From: Sapientia aquatica | Lineage (GTDB): Bacteria; Pseudomonadota; Gammaproteobacteria; Burkholderiales; Burkholderiaceae_D | NCBI RefSeq assembly: GCF_004358105.1 | Contig: NZ_SMYL01000001.1 | Span: 434,001 to 498,000 of the forward strand | Direction: 5' to 3' | Length of the DNA: 64,000 nucleotides | Part shown: positions 34,662 to 43,549 of the stretch, piece after piece | Numbering within the stretch: position 1 is the stretch's first letter | Layout: each line of letters opens with the position of its first letter | Position numbers and translations under genes: made by a program | Notes under the pieces: generated by a model | The model's input: only the letters and a program-made list of their open reading frames with translations | Database searches by the model: none | What the model was told of the DNA's origin: nothing

Positions 34662-36460
34662 GCGTTGGCTCTCACCGAGGGTAGTTTTTGTTCGCGTTCT
34701 TGATCGTCTTTTTCAACCAAGCGGATAAAGGTTTCTTCCATGGTGATATTGGTTTCGCTAGGTAAGGTCGCCATTTCTTTCAGCTCGTCCGGCGTTCCCG
34801 CCGCGATCGTGCGGCCGCGATAAATCAAACCAATACGATCGCAGTATTCGGCCTCATCCATAAAGTGAGTGGTGACCATCACGGTGACGCCTTTTTCAAC
34901 CAATCCATTGATATGGGTCCAAAATTCACGCCGCGTGATTGGATCGACGCCAGAAGTCGGTTCATCTAAAAACAAAATCGGTGGCTGGTGCATGATGGCG
35001 CAAGACAACGCCAAGCGCTGTTTAAAACCCAGCGGAAGCGTGTTGGCTTGGGTATCGAGATATGGCTCCAGATTAAATACCCGCACCATGTCATTCACCA
35101 TGTCGCGTTGCTTGTCGCCGCGCAAGCCATAAATGCCCGAGAAAAAATGCAAATTTTGCGCGACGCTTAAATTGCCATACAGCGCGAATTTTTGCGCCAT
35201 ATAACCCAATTGGGCGCGCGCTTTACTAGCGCTTTTTTTCAAATCGATACCCATGACTTTGGCGCTGCCACTGCTTGGGCGTAAAAGACCGCACATCATT
35301 TTGAAGGTGGTGGATTTGCCCGCGCCATTTGGCCCAAGCAAGCCAAAAATCTCGCCGCGCTTGACGCGGAAATTGACATGGTCGGTCGCCACAAAGTCGC
35401 CGAAAACGCGGGTCAATTCGGTCGCTTCAATTACCGCATTTTGATCAATTGAGGGATCAAGTCGCGCTTGGGGCATGTGGTCAGCTAGGACCGAATCGCC
35501 TCCGGGGCCGCCGCCTAAAATGTCGATAAAGGCGTCTTCTAAACAAGGATTAACGTCCACGAAATGCGCTGTGGCACCAGCCCCTAAACTAGCTAAATCC
35601 GGCAATTGCCCCGCGGTTTTTAAGACTAGCCGCAACGAATGTCCTTGAATAACGCCGTCGATCACACAAGGTGAGCGCAGGGCGGTTTTGAGAATGGCGC
35701 GTTTGTTACCTTGCATCTCGCGCAGTTGTACGCTGCGACCTTTCATGCTGTTGATGAGCGTGCTGGGCGGGCCGTTGTATTCCACTCGTCCTTCGTTCAT
35801 CAGCAATACTTCGCTGCATAATTCGGCTTCGTCTAAATACGACGTACTCCAAATCACGGTCATGCCGCCGGTGGCCAATTGGCCGACCATCTTCCACAGC
35901 TCACGGCGCGAAATTGGATCAACGCCCACGCTGGGTTCATCGAGCAGCAGGACTTTGGGCTTGCCTAACAAGGTGCAGGCTAACCCGAGTTTTTGTTTCA
36001 TCCCGCCTGAGAGTTTGCCAGCAGGGCGGTCGATGAAACGCGCTAAGTCGGTGAATTCGAGTAATTGCTTAAAGCTGGCTTGGCGTTGTTGGCCGTATAA
36101 ATCGCACAGTTCAGCATACAAATCTAAATTTTCTTGTACCGTTAAATCTTCGTATAGGCCAAATTTTTGCGGCATGTATCCGAGCTGCGGGCGCAGCGTA
36201 TTGGCTTGGGCAATTGGGTCGAGTTGTTCGACTCGAATCTGGCCGCTGGTCGCTTTAAGCAGCCCTGCCAGCAGTCGAATAATCGTGGTTTTACCTGCAC
36301 CATCGGGGCCAACGATGCCGGTGATTTTGCCGCGCTTAATCGTTGTGTTGATATCACGTAGCGCCACTTTGCCATCAAATTGATGCTGCAAATTGGTGAT
36401 GGTAATCGCGCTGTCGTCGCTATTGTTAGCAATCGGCTGTGCGCTCGCTAAGGCTGTCAT
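34658..36460 (-). CDS. ybhF: Tandem ABC ATPase, YbhF-like
   Basis: The 600-residue protein holds two nucleotide-binding domains. The first has Walker A GPDGAGKTT (51-59), signature LSGGMKQKL and Walker B VLLLDEPSVGVDP. The second has Walker A GPNGAGKST and Walker B ILFLDEPTSGVDP but a degenerate signature LPLGFKQRL, so the two ATP sites are probably not equivalent. This is the YbhF/YhiH arrangement. It is coupled by ATGA overlaps to the HlyD gene upstream and the permease downstream. Confidence 0.93.
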   Translation of the reverse strand: MTALASAQPIANNSDDSAITITNLQHQFDGKVALRDINTTIKRGKITGIVGPDGAGKTTIIRLLAGLLKATSGQIRVEQLDPIAQANTLRPQLGYMPQKFGLYEDLTVQENLDLYAELCDLYGQQRQASFKQLLEFTDLARFIDRPAGKLSGGMKQKLGLACTLLGKPKVLLLDEPSVGVDPISRRELWKMVGQLATGGMTVIWSTSYLDEAELCSEVLLMNEGRVEYNGPPSTLINSMKGRSVQLREMQGNKRAILKTALRSPCVIDGVIQGHSLRLVLKTAGQLPDLASLGAGATAHFVDVNPCLEDAFIDILGGGPGGDSVLADHMPQARLDPSIDQNAVIEATELTRVFGDFVATDHVNFRVKRGEIFGLLGPNGAGKSTTFKMMCGLLRPSSGSAKVMGIDLKKSASKARAQLGYMAQKFALYGNLSVAQNLHFFSGIYGLRGDKQRDMVNDMVRVFNLEPYLDTQANTLPLGFKQRLALSCAIMHQPPILFLDEPTSGVDPITRREFWTHINGLVEKGVTVMVTTHFMDEAEYCDRIGLIYRGRTIAAGTPDELKEMATLPSETNITMEETFIRLVEKDDQEREQKLPSVRANA

Positions 36461-37440
36461 GAGGCGCTTTTTGAAATTTTGACGGTAACTGGCATGCCTT
36501 GGCGTAATTGCTGGTCGGGCTTGTCAATGATGATGCGCAGGCGATAGACCAAGGCAGTGCGTAAATCAGCGGTTTCAACATTCTTAGGAGTGAATTCCGA
36601 TGTGGGTGATACGAAGCCTACCGTGCCGCTGTAAGGCTTTTTGCGTGAATCGGTATAGACGTTGACTTTGGTACCCGGAGCTACTTTGCCTAAATCGGTT
36701 TCAGCCACATAAGCGCGCACCCAAACTGGTTCAGTCAGCGACAAGGTAAATACGCTGCTGCCAGCACCGAGCATTGTGCCCGGTTCGACAGCGCGGGTGA
36801 GAATAATGCCGTTGGATGGCGCAATTAAAACGGTGTCGGCCAATTGCAATTGCACATTGTTGACTTGTGCACTGGCGCGTTCGAGATTGGCTTTTACTTC
36901 GGCTACTTCTTCTTTGCGAAAACCGGTACTCAACGCTAAATATTGCTGGCGAGCGGCATCGACTTGGGCGCTGGTTTGGTCGAAGTTAGATTGCGCGTCG
37001 TCCAAGGCACGTTGTGACGCTGCGCCAGTGCCGGTTAATTGCTGCTGGCGTTTGAGAAATTGCTGCGCATTGACTTGCGCGGCAATGCGGGTATCGAGAT
37101 TGGCTTTGGCTTGTTTAATATCTTCTTTGCGGTAGCCCTTGGTGTAGAGATTGTGATGAGCTTCTAACGCCGCTTGATTGGCTTTGGCATCGACCAAACT
37201 AATTTGATAGGGCGCATCATCGAGTTGGCCCAACACATCGCCGGCTTTGACTTGCGCGCCTTCGTCCACGTTGAGCGACTTTAAGCGACCCGCGACCCGA
37301 AACGATAAATTGACTTGGCGAATATCGACATTGCCCGACAGCGTTACTTCGGACGTTTGATGTCGTTGCTCATAGATATACCCAGCCGCCGCGATCAGGG
37401 CGATAACGGCAACGGCTATCAGTATTTTTGTCTTGTTCAT
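36457..37440 (-). CDS. ybhG: HlyD-family periplasmic adaptor, YbhG-like
   Basis: The 327-residue protein has an N-terminal anchor (about 4-22), a biotinyl-lipoyl-like half motif (VAGRLKSLNVDEGAQVKAGDVLGQLDD), a long coiled-coil hairpin (about 75-185), and a C-terminal barrel (TVLIAPSNGIILTRAVEPGTML). It bridges the inner-membrane ABC exporter to the outer-membrane factor. The ATG giving MNKTKIL was chosen because AGGA precedes it; a TTG nine bases upstream is possible. Confidence 0.93.
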   Translation of the reverse strand: MNKTKILIAVAVIALIAAAGYIYEQRHQTSEVTLSGNVDIRQVNLSFRVAGRLKSLNVDEGAQVKAGDVLGQLDDAPYQISLVDAKANQAALEAHHNLYTKGYRKEDIKQAKANLDTRIAAQVNAQQFLKRQQQLTGTGAASQRALDDAQSNFDQTSAQVDAARQQYLALSTGFRKEEVAEVKANLERASAQVNNVQLQLADTVLIAPSNGIILTRAVEPGTMLGAGSSVFTLSLTEPVWVRAYVAETDLGKVAPGTKVNVYTDSRKKPYSGTVGFVSPTSEFTPKNVETADLRTALVYRLRIIIDKPDQQLRQGMPVTVKISKSAS

Positions 37441-37551
37441 AGTGCGCAATCCTGTCGTAAAGAATAAGGCAGTTTAGTGAAATAAAAACAGTTTGATTTG
37501 GCTTTAATCAAGCTTTCTGGATTCTGAGTTTGTCGTCAAAACCAGTCCGAT

Positions 37552-38139
37552 TTATTCGTCGCTAGTTTTGGCATCCATATACGATTGAATGGTCGGGCCG
37601 ATGTAGCGAATAATTTCTTCGTGCGTCATGGCCACGATGGGCGGCAACTGAATGATGTAGCGGCACAGCGCCAAGCCGATAAATTGCGACGCGATTAACC
37701 CAGCGCATTGGCGCGGATTTTGTTGATGTTTGATTTTGGCAATGCCCGACAGAATTTGCGTCGCGAAAATGGTTCGGGCGCGCTCAGCCGCGTGTTCGTT
37801 CGCAGCGGCGCAGCGCAGCAAGACTTGGTATACATCTTTGGTGGGGCTCGATTCCCATTGGTATAAAAAGTGTTTGGTCAGCGCTTCGCCTTTTTTTTCT
37901 GGTGGGATCTCGTCGAGGTTGGGCAGAACAACTTCCACGCTGACGGAATCGGCAAACAACGCTTCTTTGCTGCCAAAGTAGCGAATCACCAAGGCGGCAT
38001 CGATGCCGGCGAGTTGAGCAATTTCGCGCACGGTGGTGCGATCAAAACCCGATTTGGCAAATAATTGCTGAGCGGCTGACAAAATGGCAGCGCGGGTTTC
38101 ATCGGAGCGTTTTTGCTGTAGGGACATAAATTCGGCCAT
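37552..38139 (-). CDS. TetR-family regulator, CecR-like
   Basis: The 195-residue protein has an N-terminal TetR helix-turn-helix (about 13-60; [48 protein letters not shown]) and a helical C-terminal ligand domain. It heads the ybhGFSR-like operon, 111 bases before the adaptor gene, as cecR (ybiH) does in E. coli. Two inverted repeats overlap its own promoter, so autorepression and pump control are expected. Ligand unknown. Confidence 0.92.
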   Translation of the reverse strand: MAEFMSLQQKRSDETRAAILSAAQQLFAKSGFDRTTVREIAQLAGIDAALVIRYFGSKEALFADSVSVEVVLPNLDEIPPEKKGEALTKHFLYQWESSPTKDVYQVLLRCAAANEHAAERARTIFATQILSGIAKIKHQQNPRQCAGLIASQFIGLALCRYIIQLPPIVAMTHEEIIRYIGPTIQSYMDAKTSDE

Positions 38140-38157
38140 TAAAAATTTCTATGCGGA

Positions 38158-38186
38158 ACTTTATCAACGCTTGTTGAAAAAGTCAA
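38158..38186 (-). promoter_or_regulatory. Sigma70 promoter of the tetR-efflux operon
   Basis: On the minus strand TTGACT (38186-38181), a 17-base spacer and TAAAGT (38163-38158) form a good promoter. The start point should fall near 38150, leaving a leader of about a dozen bases before the TetR ATG. Confidence 0.75.
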
Positions 38187-38196
38187 CGAACGTTGA
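38164..38196. promoter_or_regulatory. Two candidate TetR operators overlapping the promoter
   Basis: TCAACG-AA-CGTTGA at 38183-38196 is a perfect 6-base-arm palindrome; TCAACG-CT-TGTTGA at 38164-38177 is the same site with one arm base changed. Their centres are 19 bases apart, and they cover the -35 and the spacer/-10 of the tetR promoter, the usual place for TetR-type repression. Confidence 0.75.
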
Positions 38197-38250
38197 TGAA
38201 ATAATTGCTGGTCGAATAAGTGATTGAATTTATTGAGGTTTTAGCGATTT

Positions 38251-39630
38251 TTAGTGAAAATAATGCATGAACTGGGAATAGACTAAGCCCAAAATAGCGC
38301 ATTCAACAATCACGGTAGTGACTTTTTGTTTAAAGAAAAATAATGCCAAGAACGCGATGAACGCCACGCTGCAAGCCGCCCAGTCAATATGTTCGGCAAG
38401 TCCATGTGGATATAAAACGTGATAGGCAAAAAACAGCGTCAAATTCAAAATAACGCCCACGATTGCCGCCGTGATTGCGGTCAATGGAGCGGTAAAGCTG
38501 ATTTCGTTGTGGGTCGATTCAATCAGTGGCCCCGCCGCAAAAATGAATAAAAACGAGGGCAAAAAAGTGAACCACGTGACCAAGCAGGCCGCTAACGCGC
38601 CGCCAACAAACAGCAATTCAGGCCCACAAACCGCCTTGGTATAGCCGCCAACAAAACCCACAAACGCGACCACCATAATCAGCGGGCCAGGTGTCGTTTC
38701 TCCTAATGCCAAGCCATCCATCATTTGCGGCGTTGAAAGCCAACCGTAATGACCGACCGCGCCTTGCACCACATAAGGCAACACTGCGTAAGCTCCGCCA
38801 AAAGTTAGAAATGCCGCCTTGGTGAAAAACCAGCCCATTTGCGTCAGCGGGCTATTCCAACCGTGGGAATAGGTTAACGCCGCCATCGGCAATATCCATA
38901 AGACAGCGCAGGCCGCGACGACTTTGATGAGCTTGGTCCAGCGGAACAGCGCGTGCTGCGGTGTTGGGCTGTGATCATCAATAATCGCTGGAGCCGCGTT
39001 GGCGTTGAGCGTTGTTTTGTGTGGTGCGGATTGGAAACTCGTCGGTGCAAATTTGCCGCCGAATATGCCGATGATGCCCGCGCTGGCAACAATCAATGGA
39101 AACGGCAGATCAAACGCGGCTAAGCCAGTAAAGGACAAAATACCTATCGCCCAAAGGTAACGATTCTTGAGCGTTTTAGAACCTATGCGATGAGCTGCTT
39201 GCAAAACAATCGCCGTTACCGCCGGTTTAATCCCGTAAAACAGTCCTGCAATAAGCGTGCTTTCGCCATAGGTGATGTAGATCCACGATAAGCCAATCAA
39301 GATAAATAACGAGGGCAGAACAAACAAAACGCCAGCGACGATTCCTCCCCAGGTTTTATGCATAAGCCAGCCTAAATAGGTGGCCAACTGTTGAGCTTCT
39401 GGGCCGGGTAACAGCATGCAAAAATTGAGCGCATGGAGAAAACGGCGCTCTGAAATCCAGCGGCGCTGCTCCACCAATTCCTGATGCATGATAGAGATTT
39501 GTCCCGCTGGACCGCCAAAACTGATGAATCCTAGTTTTAGCCAAAACAAACACGCATCCCAAAAAGGAATGGCTACTACGGAATTATTCGAGGCGTTACG
39601 GTCTACAGCCGTGCTTGTTTCTGTGGTCAT
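38251..39630 (-). CDS. chrA: Chromate efflux transporter ChrA
   Basis: ChrA is an inner-membrane CHR-family protein exporting chromate. The 459-residue product has two homologous CHR halves: the first with FISFGGPAGQISIMHQELVEQRRWI and LPGPEAQQLATYLGW, the second with FLTFGGAYAVLPYVVQGAV and LGETTPGPLIMVVAFVGFVGG. About 10-12 membrane segments are visible. No chrB regulator is adjacent, so inducibility by chromate is uncertain; the transporter may serve sulfate-like oxyanions. Confidence 0.95.
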   Translation of the reverse strand: MTTETSTAVDRNASNNSVVAIPFWDACLFWLKLGFISFGGPAGQISIMHQELVEQRRWISERRFLHALNFCMLLPGPEAQQLATYLGWLMHKTWGGIVAGVLFVLPSLFILIGLSWIYITYGESTLIAGLFYGIKPAVTAIVLQAAHRIGSKTLKNRYLWAIGILSFTGLAAFDLPFPLIVASAGIIGIFGGKFAPTSFQSAPHKTTLNANAAPAIIDDHSPTPQHALFRWTKLIKVVAACAVLWILPMAALTYSHGWNSPLTQMGWFFTKAAFLTFGGAYAVLPYVVQGAVGHYGWLSTPQMMDGLALGETTPGPLIMVVAFVGFVGGYTKAVCGPELLFVGGALAACLVTWFTFLPSFLFIFAAGPLIESTHNEISFTAPLTAITAAIVGVILNLTLFFAYHVLYPHGLAEHIDWAACSVAFIAFLALFFFKQKVTTVIVECAILGLVYSQFMHYFH

Positions 39631-39876
39631 ATCAACCTAGTGTGAAAAATAGTGGCGCGTGGTGCGAGATACGTTTGCGTTAATTATATTTCCAAATGGA
39701 AAGCACAAATCGCCAAAAACCAGCAAAAGTCAGCGAAACTCGATAAGTTCAACAATCGATATCAGCGAAGTTGTTAACCTGTGATCGGGCTGTTGAGGTG
39801 GGTTGCGCCCACTGCTCGGGTATAATTCGGCACCAATTAGCACGACCATGCTCTTTTTAACGTTATTGACATTTTT

Positions 39877-40752
39877 ATGAAAAACTCGACTTCCGACTTC
39901 ATCCAAATCCGCGATCATCGCTATCACTGCCGCCATTGGGGCAACCCTGAGGCTCCAAAGTTATTCATGCTGCACGGTTGGATGGATGTAGGCGCCTCGT
40001 TTCAATTTGTGGTGGATGCTTTAAAACAAGATTGGCATGTCATCGCGCCCGATTTACGCGGCTTTGGTTTAACGACTGGCCCTAAAACGGATTCGTACTG
40101 GTTTCCTGATTACTTGGCCGATCTTGACGCGATTTTGCATCATTACAGCCCCGATGCGCCGATCAATTTAATCGGTCACAGCATGGGCGGTAACGTGGTG
40201 GGAATTTATGCCGGAATTCGCCCTGAGCGCATTGCCAAATTAATTATCTTGGAAGGTTTTGGCTTGCCGGTCACCCAGCCGAACCAAGCGCCAAAGCGTT
40301 ATAAAAAATGGTTGGATGAATTACGCCAAAAGCCGGAGATGCGCACCTACCGTAGCGCTGCCGAAGTCGCTCAGCGCTTACAAAAAACTAATCCGCGCTT
40401 ATCCGATGAACGCGCCGCTTTTTTAGCGCAACACTGGGCGCGTGAAAACGACCTAGGTCAGTGGGAGATTTTGGGCGATCCAGCGCATAAGATGTCCAGT
40501 CCTATTCTGTATCGCGTCGAAGAAGTCATGGCGTGCTGGGAGCAAATTAGTGCGCCGGTGTTGTGGGTCGAAGCCGATCAAACCGAGATTTTTGCTTTGC
40601 TCGGCGGTAAAGAAGTTGCTCGCCCAGAGGCGGATCGCCGTTTAACCTATTTTAAGCAAGTCCGCAAAGAAGTGGTCAGCGCGGCGGGACATATGCTGCA
40701 TCACGATCAGCCTGTCGTGTTAGCCGGATTAATTGAAGAATTTCTGGGCTAA
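39877..40752 (+). CDS. Alpha/beta hydrolase
   Basis: The 291-residue protein has the alpha/beta-hydrolase fold: oxyanion HGW (FMLHGWMDVGASF), a nucleophile elbow GHSMGG, an Asp/Glu region (LWVEADQTEI), and a catalytic His in SAAGHMLHHDQP. It resembles the epoxide-hydrolase/dehalogenase-like branch but lacks features that fix the substrate. No signal peptide, so cytoplasmic. A TATAAT lies at 39821-39826, 51 bases upstream, without a clear -35. Confidence 0.88.
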   Translation: MKNSTSDFIQIRDHRYHCRHWGNPEAPKLFMLHGWMDVGASFQFVVDALKQDWHVIAPDLRGFGLTTGPKTDSYWFPDYLADLDAILHHYSPDAPINLIGHSMGGNVVGIYAGIRPERIAKLIILEGFGLPVTQPNQAPKRYKKWLDELRQKPEMRTYRSAAEVAQRLQKTNPRLSDERAAFLAQHWARENDLGQWEILGDPAHKMSSPILYRVEEVMACWEQISAPVLWVEADQTEIFALLGGKEVARPEADRRLTYFKQVRKEVVSAAGHMLHHDQPVVLAGLIEEFLG

Positions 40753-40798
40753 TCTTGGGTGCTCATAACGAGTTGGTCGAATTGCATTCTAAATTGCT

Positions 40799-40818
40799 TT
40801 AGTTCAACTTAGTTCAAC
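40799..40818. repeat. Tandem 10-base direct repeat at the PHP-gene promoter
   Basis: TTAGTTCAAC occurs twice in direct succession. The second copy contains a -35-like TTCAAC, 16 bases before TACAAT at 40835-40840, and the PHP gene starts 41 bases further on. A repeat period of one DNA turn suits binding of an activator or repressor. Confidence 0.6.
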
Positions 40819-40881
40819 ATAAGTGGAAGCGGAGTACAATGTTGGTCAGACTTTTACAGAATTTATTGGCTTCATTTCACT

Positions 40882-41715
40882 ATGTTAAACATTGATTTAC
40901 ATTGCCATTCGACCGTTTCCGATGGCTTGCTCGCTCCCGCCGAAGTCGCTGCACGCGCCAGTGCCAACGGGGTGGACGTATGGGCGCTGACCGACCATGA
41001 CGAAGTAGGTGGAATGGCCGAAGCCCGCGCCGCCGCCAAAGCGCTGGGAATGCGCCATGTCACCGGAGTCGAAATTTCGATCACCTGGGCCGCCAAAACC
41101 ATACATATCGTCGGTTTGCAAGTCGATGAAACAAATCCAACCTTAATTCAAGGTTTGCACGACACGCGCAATGGGCGTGAAAAACGGGCGCGCGAGATCA
41201 GCGCCTTATTGGCGGACGTTGGTATTCCGAATGCCTTCGAGGGCGCGCTGACTTATGTCGGTAATCCTGAGTTAATTTCCCGCACCCATTTCGCCCGCTT
41301 CTTGGTCGAAACCGGCGTATGCAAGGACGTAAAACACGTTTTTGAAAACTATTTAGTCGAAGGCAAGCCCGGTTACATCCCGCATCGCTGGGCCAGTTTA
41401 GAACAGTCAGTGAGTTGGATACGCGCGGCCGGTGGACTCGCCGTTGTCGCTCATCCCGGTCGCTACGATTTAACGCCCATGCAAATGTCGGCATTTTTAG
41501 ATGAATTCAAACAATTCGGCGGGCAGGGCATTGAAGTGGTCACCGGCAGCCACACGCCGGATCAGTTCGATGAATATGCCAAAGTAGCCCAAAGCTATGG
41601 CTTGCTGGCTTCACGCGGGTCGGATTTTCATGGTCCGGGCGAATCCCGAATTGACTTAGGCGCATTGCCGCCGCTCCCCGACAATTTAAAACCGGTTTGG
41701 CATGATTGGTTTTAA
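40882..41715 (+). CDS. PHP-domain phosphoesterase (RNase AM / nucleoside bisphosphate phosphatase type)
   Basis: The 277-residue protein has the PHP metal motifs: NIDLHCHSTVSDG near the N-terminus, ALTDHDEVGG, VEISITW, VAHPGRY and SRGSDFHGPG. It matches the YciV/TrpH family, whose members hydrolyse 3',5'-nucleoside bisphosphates and trim RNA 5' ends. It heads the PHP - htpX - yciO - M50 - trpS run typical of this group, close to yciO as in enterobacteria. Confidence 0.92.
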   Translation: MLNIDLHCHSTVSDGLLAPAEVAARASANGVDVWALTDHDEVGGMAEARAAAKALGMRHVTGVEISITWAAKTIHIVGLQVDETNPTLIQGLHDTRNGREKRAREISALLADVGIPNAFEGALTYVGNPELISRTHFARFLVETGVCKDVKHVFENYLVEGKPGYIPHRWASLEQSVSWIRAAGGLAVVAHPGRYDLTPMQMSAFLDEFKQFGGQGIEVVTGSHTPDQFDEYAKVAQSYGLLASRGSDFHGPGESRIDLGALPPLPDNLKPVWHDWF

Positions 41716-41840
41716 GTCCGCTTGCCGGCAACGCGATCAGCCCCGTGTTGTGTAAAACCTAAACTTTATCTTGAATTTATTGAAATTCACCCCATTTAGC
41801 GCTCTATTTAGTTGATTCAGTGTCCTTGGAGAGTAATTCT

Positions 41841-42719
41841 ATGAAGCGTATTTTTCTATTTATAGCCACCAACTTGGCGGTCATGGTAGTGATGTCCGTA
41901 GTGCTGTCATTGCTCGGAGTTAATCGCTTTTTGACTGCAAATGGGCTTAATTTAGGGATGTTAATGGTGTTTTCGCTGGTGGTAGGCTTTACCGGCGCGA
42001 TTTTTTCCTTACTCATTAGTAAGCCGATGGCCAAATGGTCAACCGGCGCACAAGTGATTCAAGCGCCATCCAATAGCACCGAATTATGGCTGGTCAATAC
42101 CGTTAAAATGCTGTCCGAGCGCGCAGGTATCGGCATGCCAGAAGTGGCGATTTATCAAGGCGCGCCCAATGCGTTTGCGACCGGTGCGTTTAAAGATTCG
42201 GCTCTGGTGGCAGTGTCAACCGGTTTGTTAGAAAACATGACCCGCGAGGAAGTCGAAGCGGTCTTAGGTCACGAAGTGGCGCACGTTGCCAACGGCGACA
42301 TGATCACGATGACATTGATTCAGGGCGTGGTGAATACCTTCGTCGTATTTTTAGCGCGTGTGGTTGGCTATGCGGTTGACCAAGCGTTTTTCAAAAAGAA
42401 TGATGATGATCGTCCCGGTATCGGCTATATGCTGACCGTGCTAGTGTGCGAAATTCTGTTCGGATTTGCCGCCTCGATTATTGTTTGCTGGTTCTCGCGC
42501 CAACGTGAATTCCGCGCTGACGCTGGTTCGGCCAAGTTGTTGGGCAATGGTCAGCCGATGATTAATGCCTTGTCGCGCTTGGGTGGTTTGGTGCCGGGCG
42601 AATTGCCAAAATCCATGGCCGCATCAGGAATCAGCGATAAAGCGGGTATCGCTGAATTATTTTCTACCCATCCACCGATGGAACAGCGGATTGCCGCTTT
42701 GCGTAATGCTGGAAAATAA
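41841..42719 (+). CDS. htpX: Heat-shock membrane protease HtpX
   Basis: HtpX is an inner-membrane zinc metalloprotease that degrades misfolded membrane proteins. The zinc motif is HEVAH at residues 144-148 and the third ligand is in the [12 protein letters not shown] segment; there are two N-terminal membrane segments (about 4-24, 36-58) and two more after the active site. The start was set at the ATG after TTGGAGAG; this gives 292 residues, the normal size. Confidence 0.96.
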   Translation: MKRIFLFIATNLAVMVVMSVVLSLLGVNRFLTANGLNLGMLMVFSLVVGFTGAIFSLLISKPMAKWSTGAQVIQAPSNSTELWLVNTVKMLSERAGIGMPEVAIYQGAPNAFATGAFKDSALVAVSTGLLENMTREEVEAVLGHEVAHVANGDMITMTLIQGVVNTFVVFLARVVGYAVDQAFFKKNDDDRPGIGYMLTVLVCEILFGFAASIIVCWFSRQREFRADAGSAKLLGNGQPMINALSRLGGLVPGELPKSMAASGISDKAGIAELFSTHPPMEQRIAALRNAGK

Positions 42720-42856
42720 ATCTCGTTCGACTAAATTGACATTAGTTAATCCACATTAAATCTAGCTAAGTTAAATACGAACAAACTCACTTTAATCCCC
42801 TAACTACTTGATGACTAAGCCCGATTCAGTCCACTTGGGCATAGTCGTTAATCCAT

Positions 42857-43480
42857 ATGAGCCAATATTTTTACCTTCACCCCGATAACCCGCAAAGCCG
42901 CTTAATCAAACAGGCGTGCCAGATTATTCATGCCGGCGGGATAGTTGCCGTGCCAACCGATTCTTGCTATGCCTTGGTGTGTCATTTGGATGATAAGGAC
43001 GCCGTGCAACGCTTGCGTCGCATTCGTGAAGTCGATGAAAAACATCATTTAACTTTGCTGTGCCGCGATTTAAGTGAAATCGCCACCTACGCCAAAGTGG
43101 ATAATCGCCAATATCGCTTATTGAAAGCAGCCACGCCTGGGCCTTATACCTTTATCTTGGAAGCGACCAAAGAAGTCCCGCGCCGTTTATCCCATCCTTC
43201 GCGCAAAACCATAGGTTTGCGTGTGCCGGAACATAAAATCATTCATGAATTGCTAACCGAATTAGGCCAGCCTTTGCTAGGTACTACCCTAATTTTGCCC
43301 AATCACGAGCAACCGTTAAATGAGCCGGAAGAAATCCGTGATGCTCTTGAACGTCAAATTGAGCTAATCATCGACGGCGGCGCATGCAGCCTCGAGCCTA
43401 CCACGGTGATTGATCTGACGGGCGCGGAAACCCAGCTTATCCGCCAAGGCCGCGGCGACGTCAGTATTTTTGGCCTATGA
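42857..43480 (+). CDS. yciO: YciO-type Sua5/YrdC-family protein
   Basis: The 207-residue protein has the YrdC/Sua5 fold with HAGGIVAVPTDSCYALVCHL, LTLLCRDLSEI, GPYTFILEATKEVPRRL, IGLRVPEHKI and the C-terminal PTTVIDLT...LIRQGRGD. It follows the YciO branch, whose role in threonylcarbamoyl-AMP synthesis is weaker or uncertain compared with TsaC. Its neighbours (PHP gene, M50 protease, trpS) are conserved around yciO. Confidence 0.92.
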   Translation: MSQYFYLHPDNPQSRLIKQACQIIHAGGIVAVPTDSCYALVCHLDDKDAVQRLRRIREVDEKHHLTLLCRDLSEIATYAKVDNRQYRLLKAATPGPYTFILEATKEVPRRLSHPSRKTIGLRVPEHKIIHELLTELGQPLLGTTLILPNHEQPLNEPEEIRDALERQIELIIDGGACSLEPTTVIDLTGAETQLIRQGRGDVSIFGL

Positions 43481-43532
43481 GCCTATTCTGAACGATGAAT
43501 AACCATACAAATAACAAGTCTATTAGTTGCTC

Positions 43533-43541
43533 TGGTAGAAT
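43533..43541 (+). promoter_or_regulatory. Extended -10 promoter, possibly leaderless, for the M50 gene
   Basis: TGGTAGAAT is an extended -10 (TGn plus TAGAAT). Its last base is eight bases before the ATG at 43550, so the start point would fall at or within two bases of the start codon. No Shine-Dalgarno sequence is visible before this ATG. Confidence 0.45.
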
Positions 43542-43549
43542 TCGGCTCT

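Noticed and set aside
35688-36383. Long open frame on the plus strand opposite the tandem ATPase gene.
   Set aside because: It lies fully inside a well-supported gene with Walker motifs on the other strand and its translation (Arg/Ser-rich) resembles no protein family.
39821-39826. TATAAT upstream of the alpha/beta hydrolase gene.
   Set aside because: No acceptable -35 at 16-18 bases; only noted with the gene.
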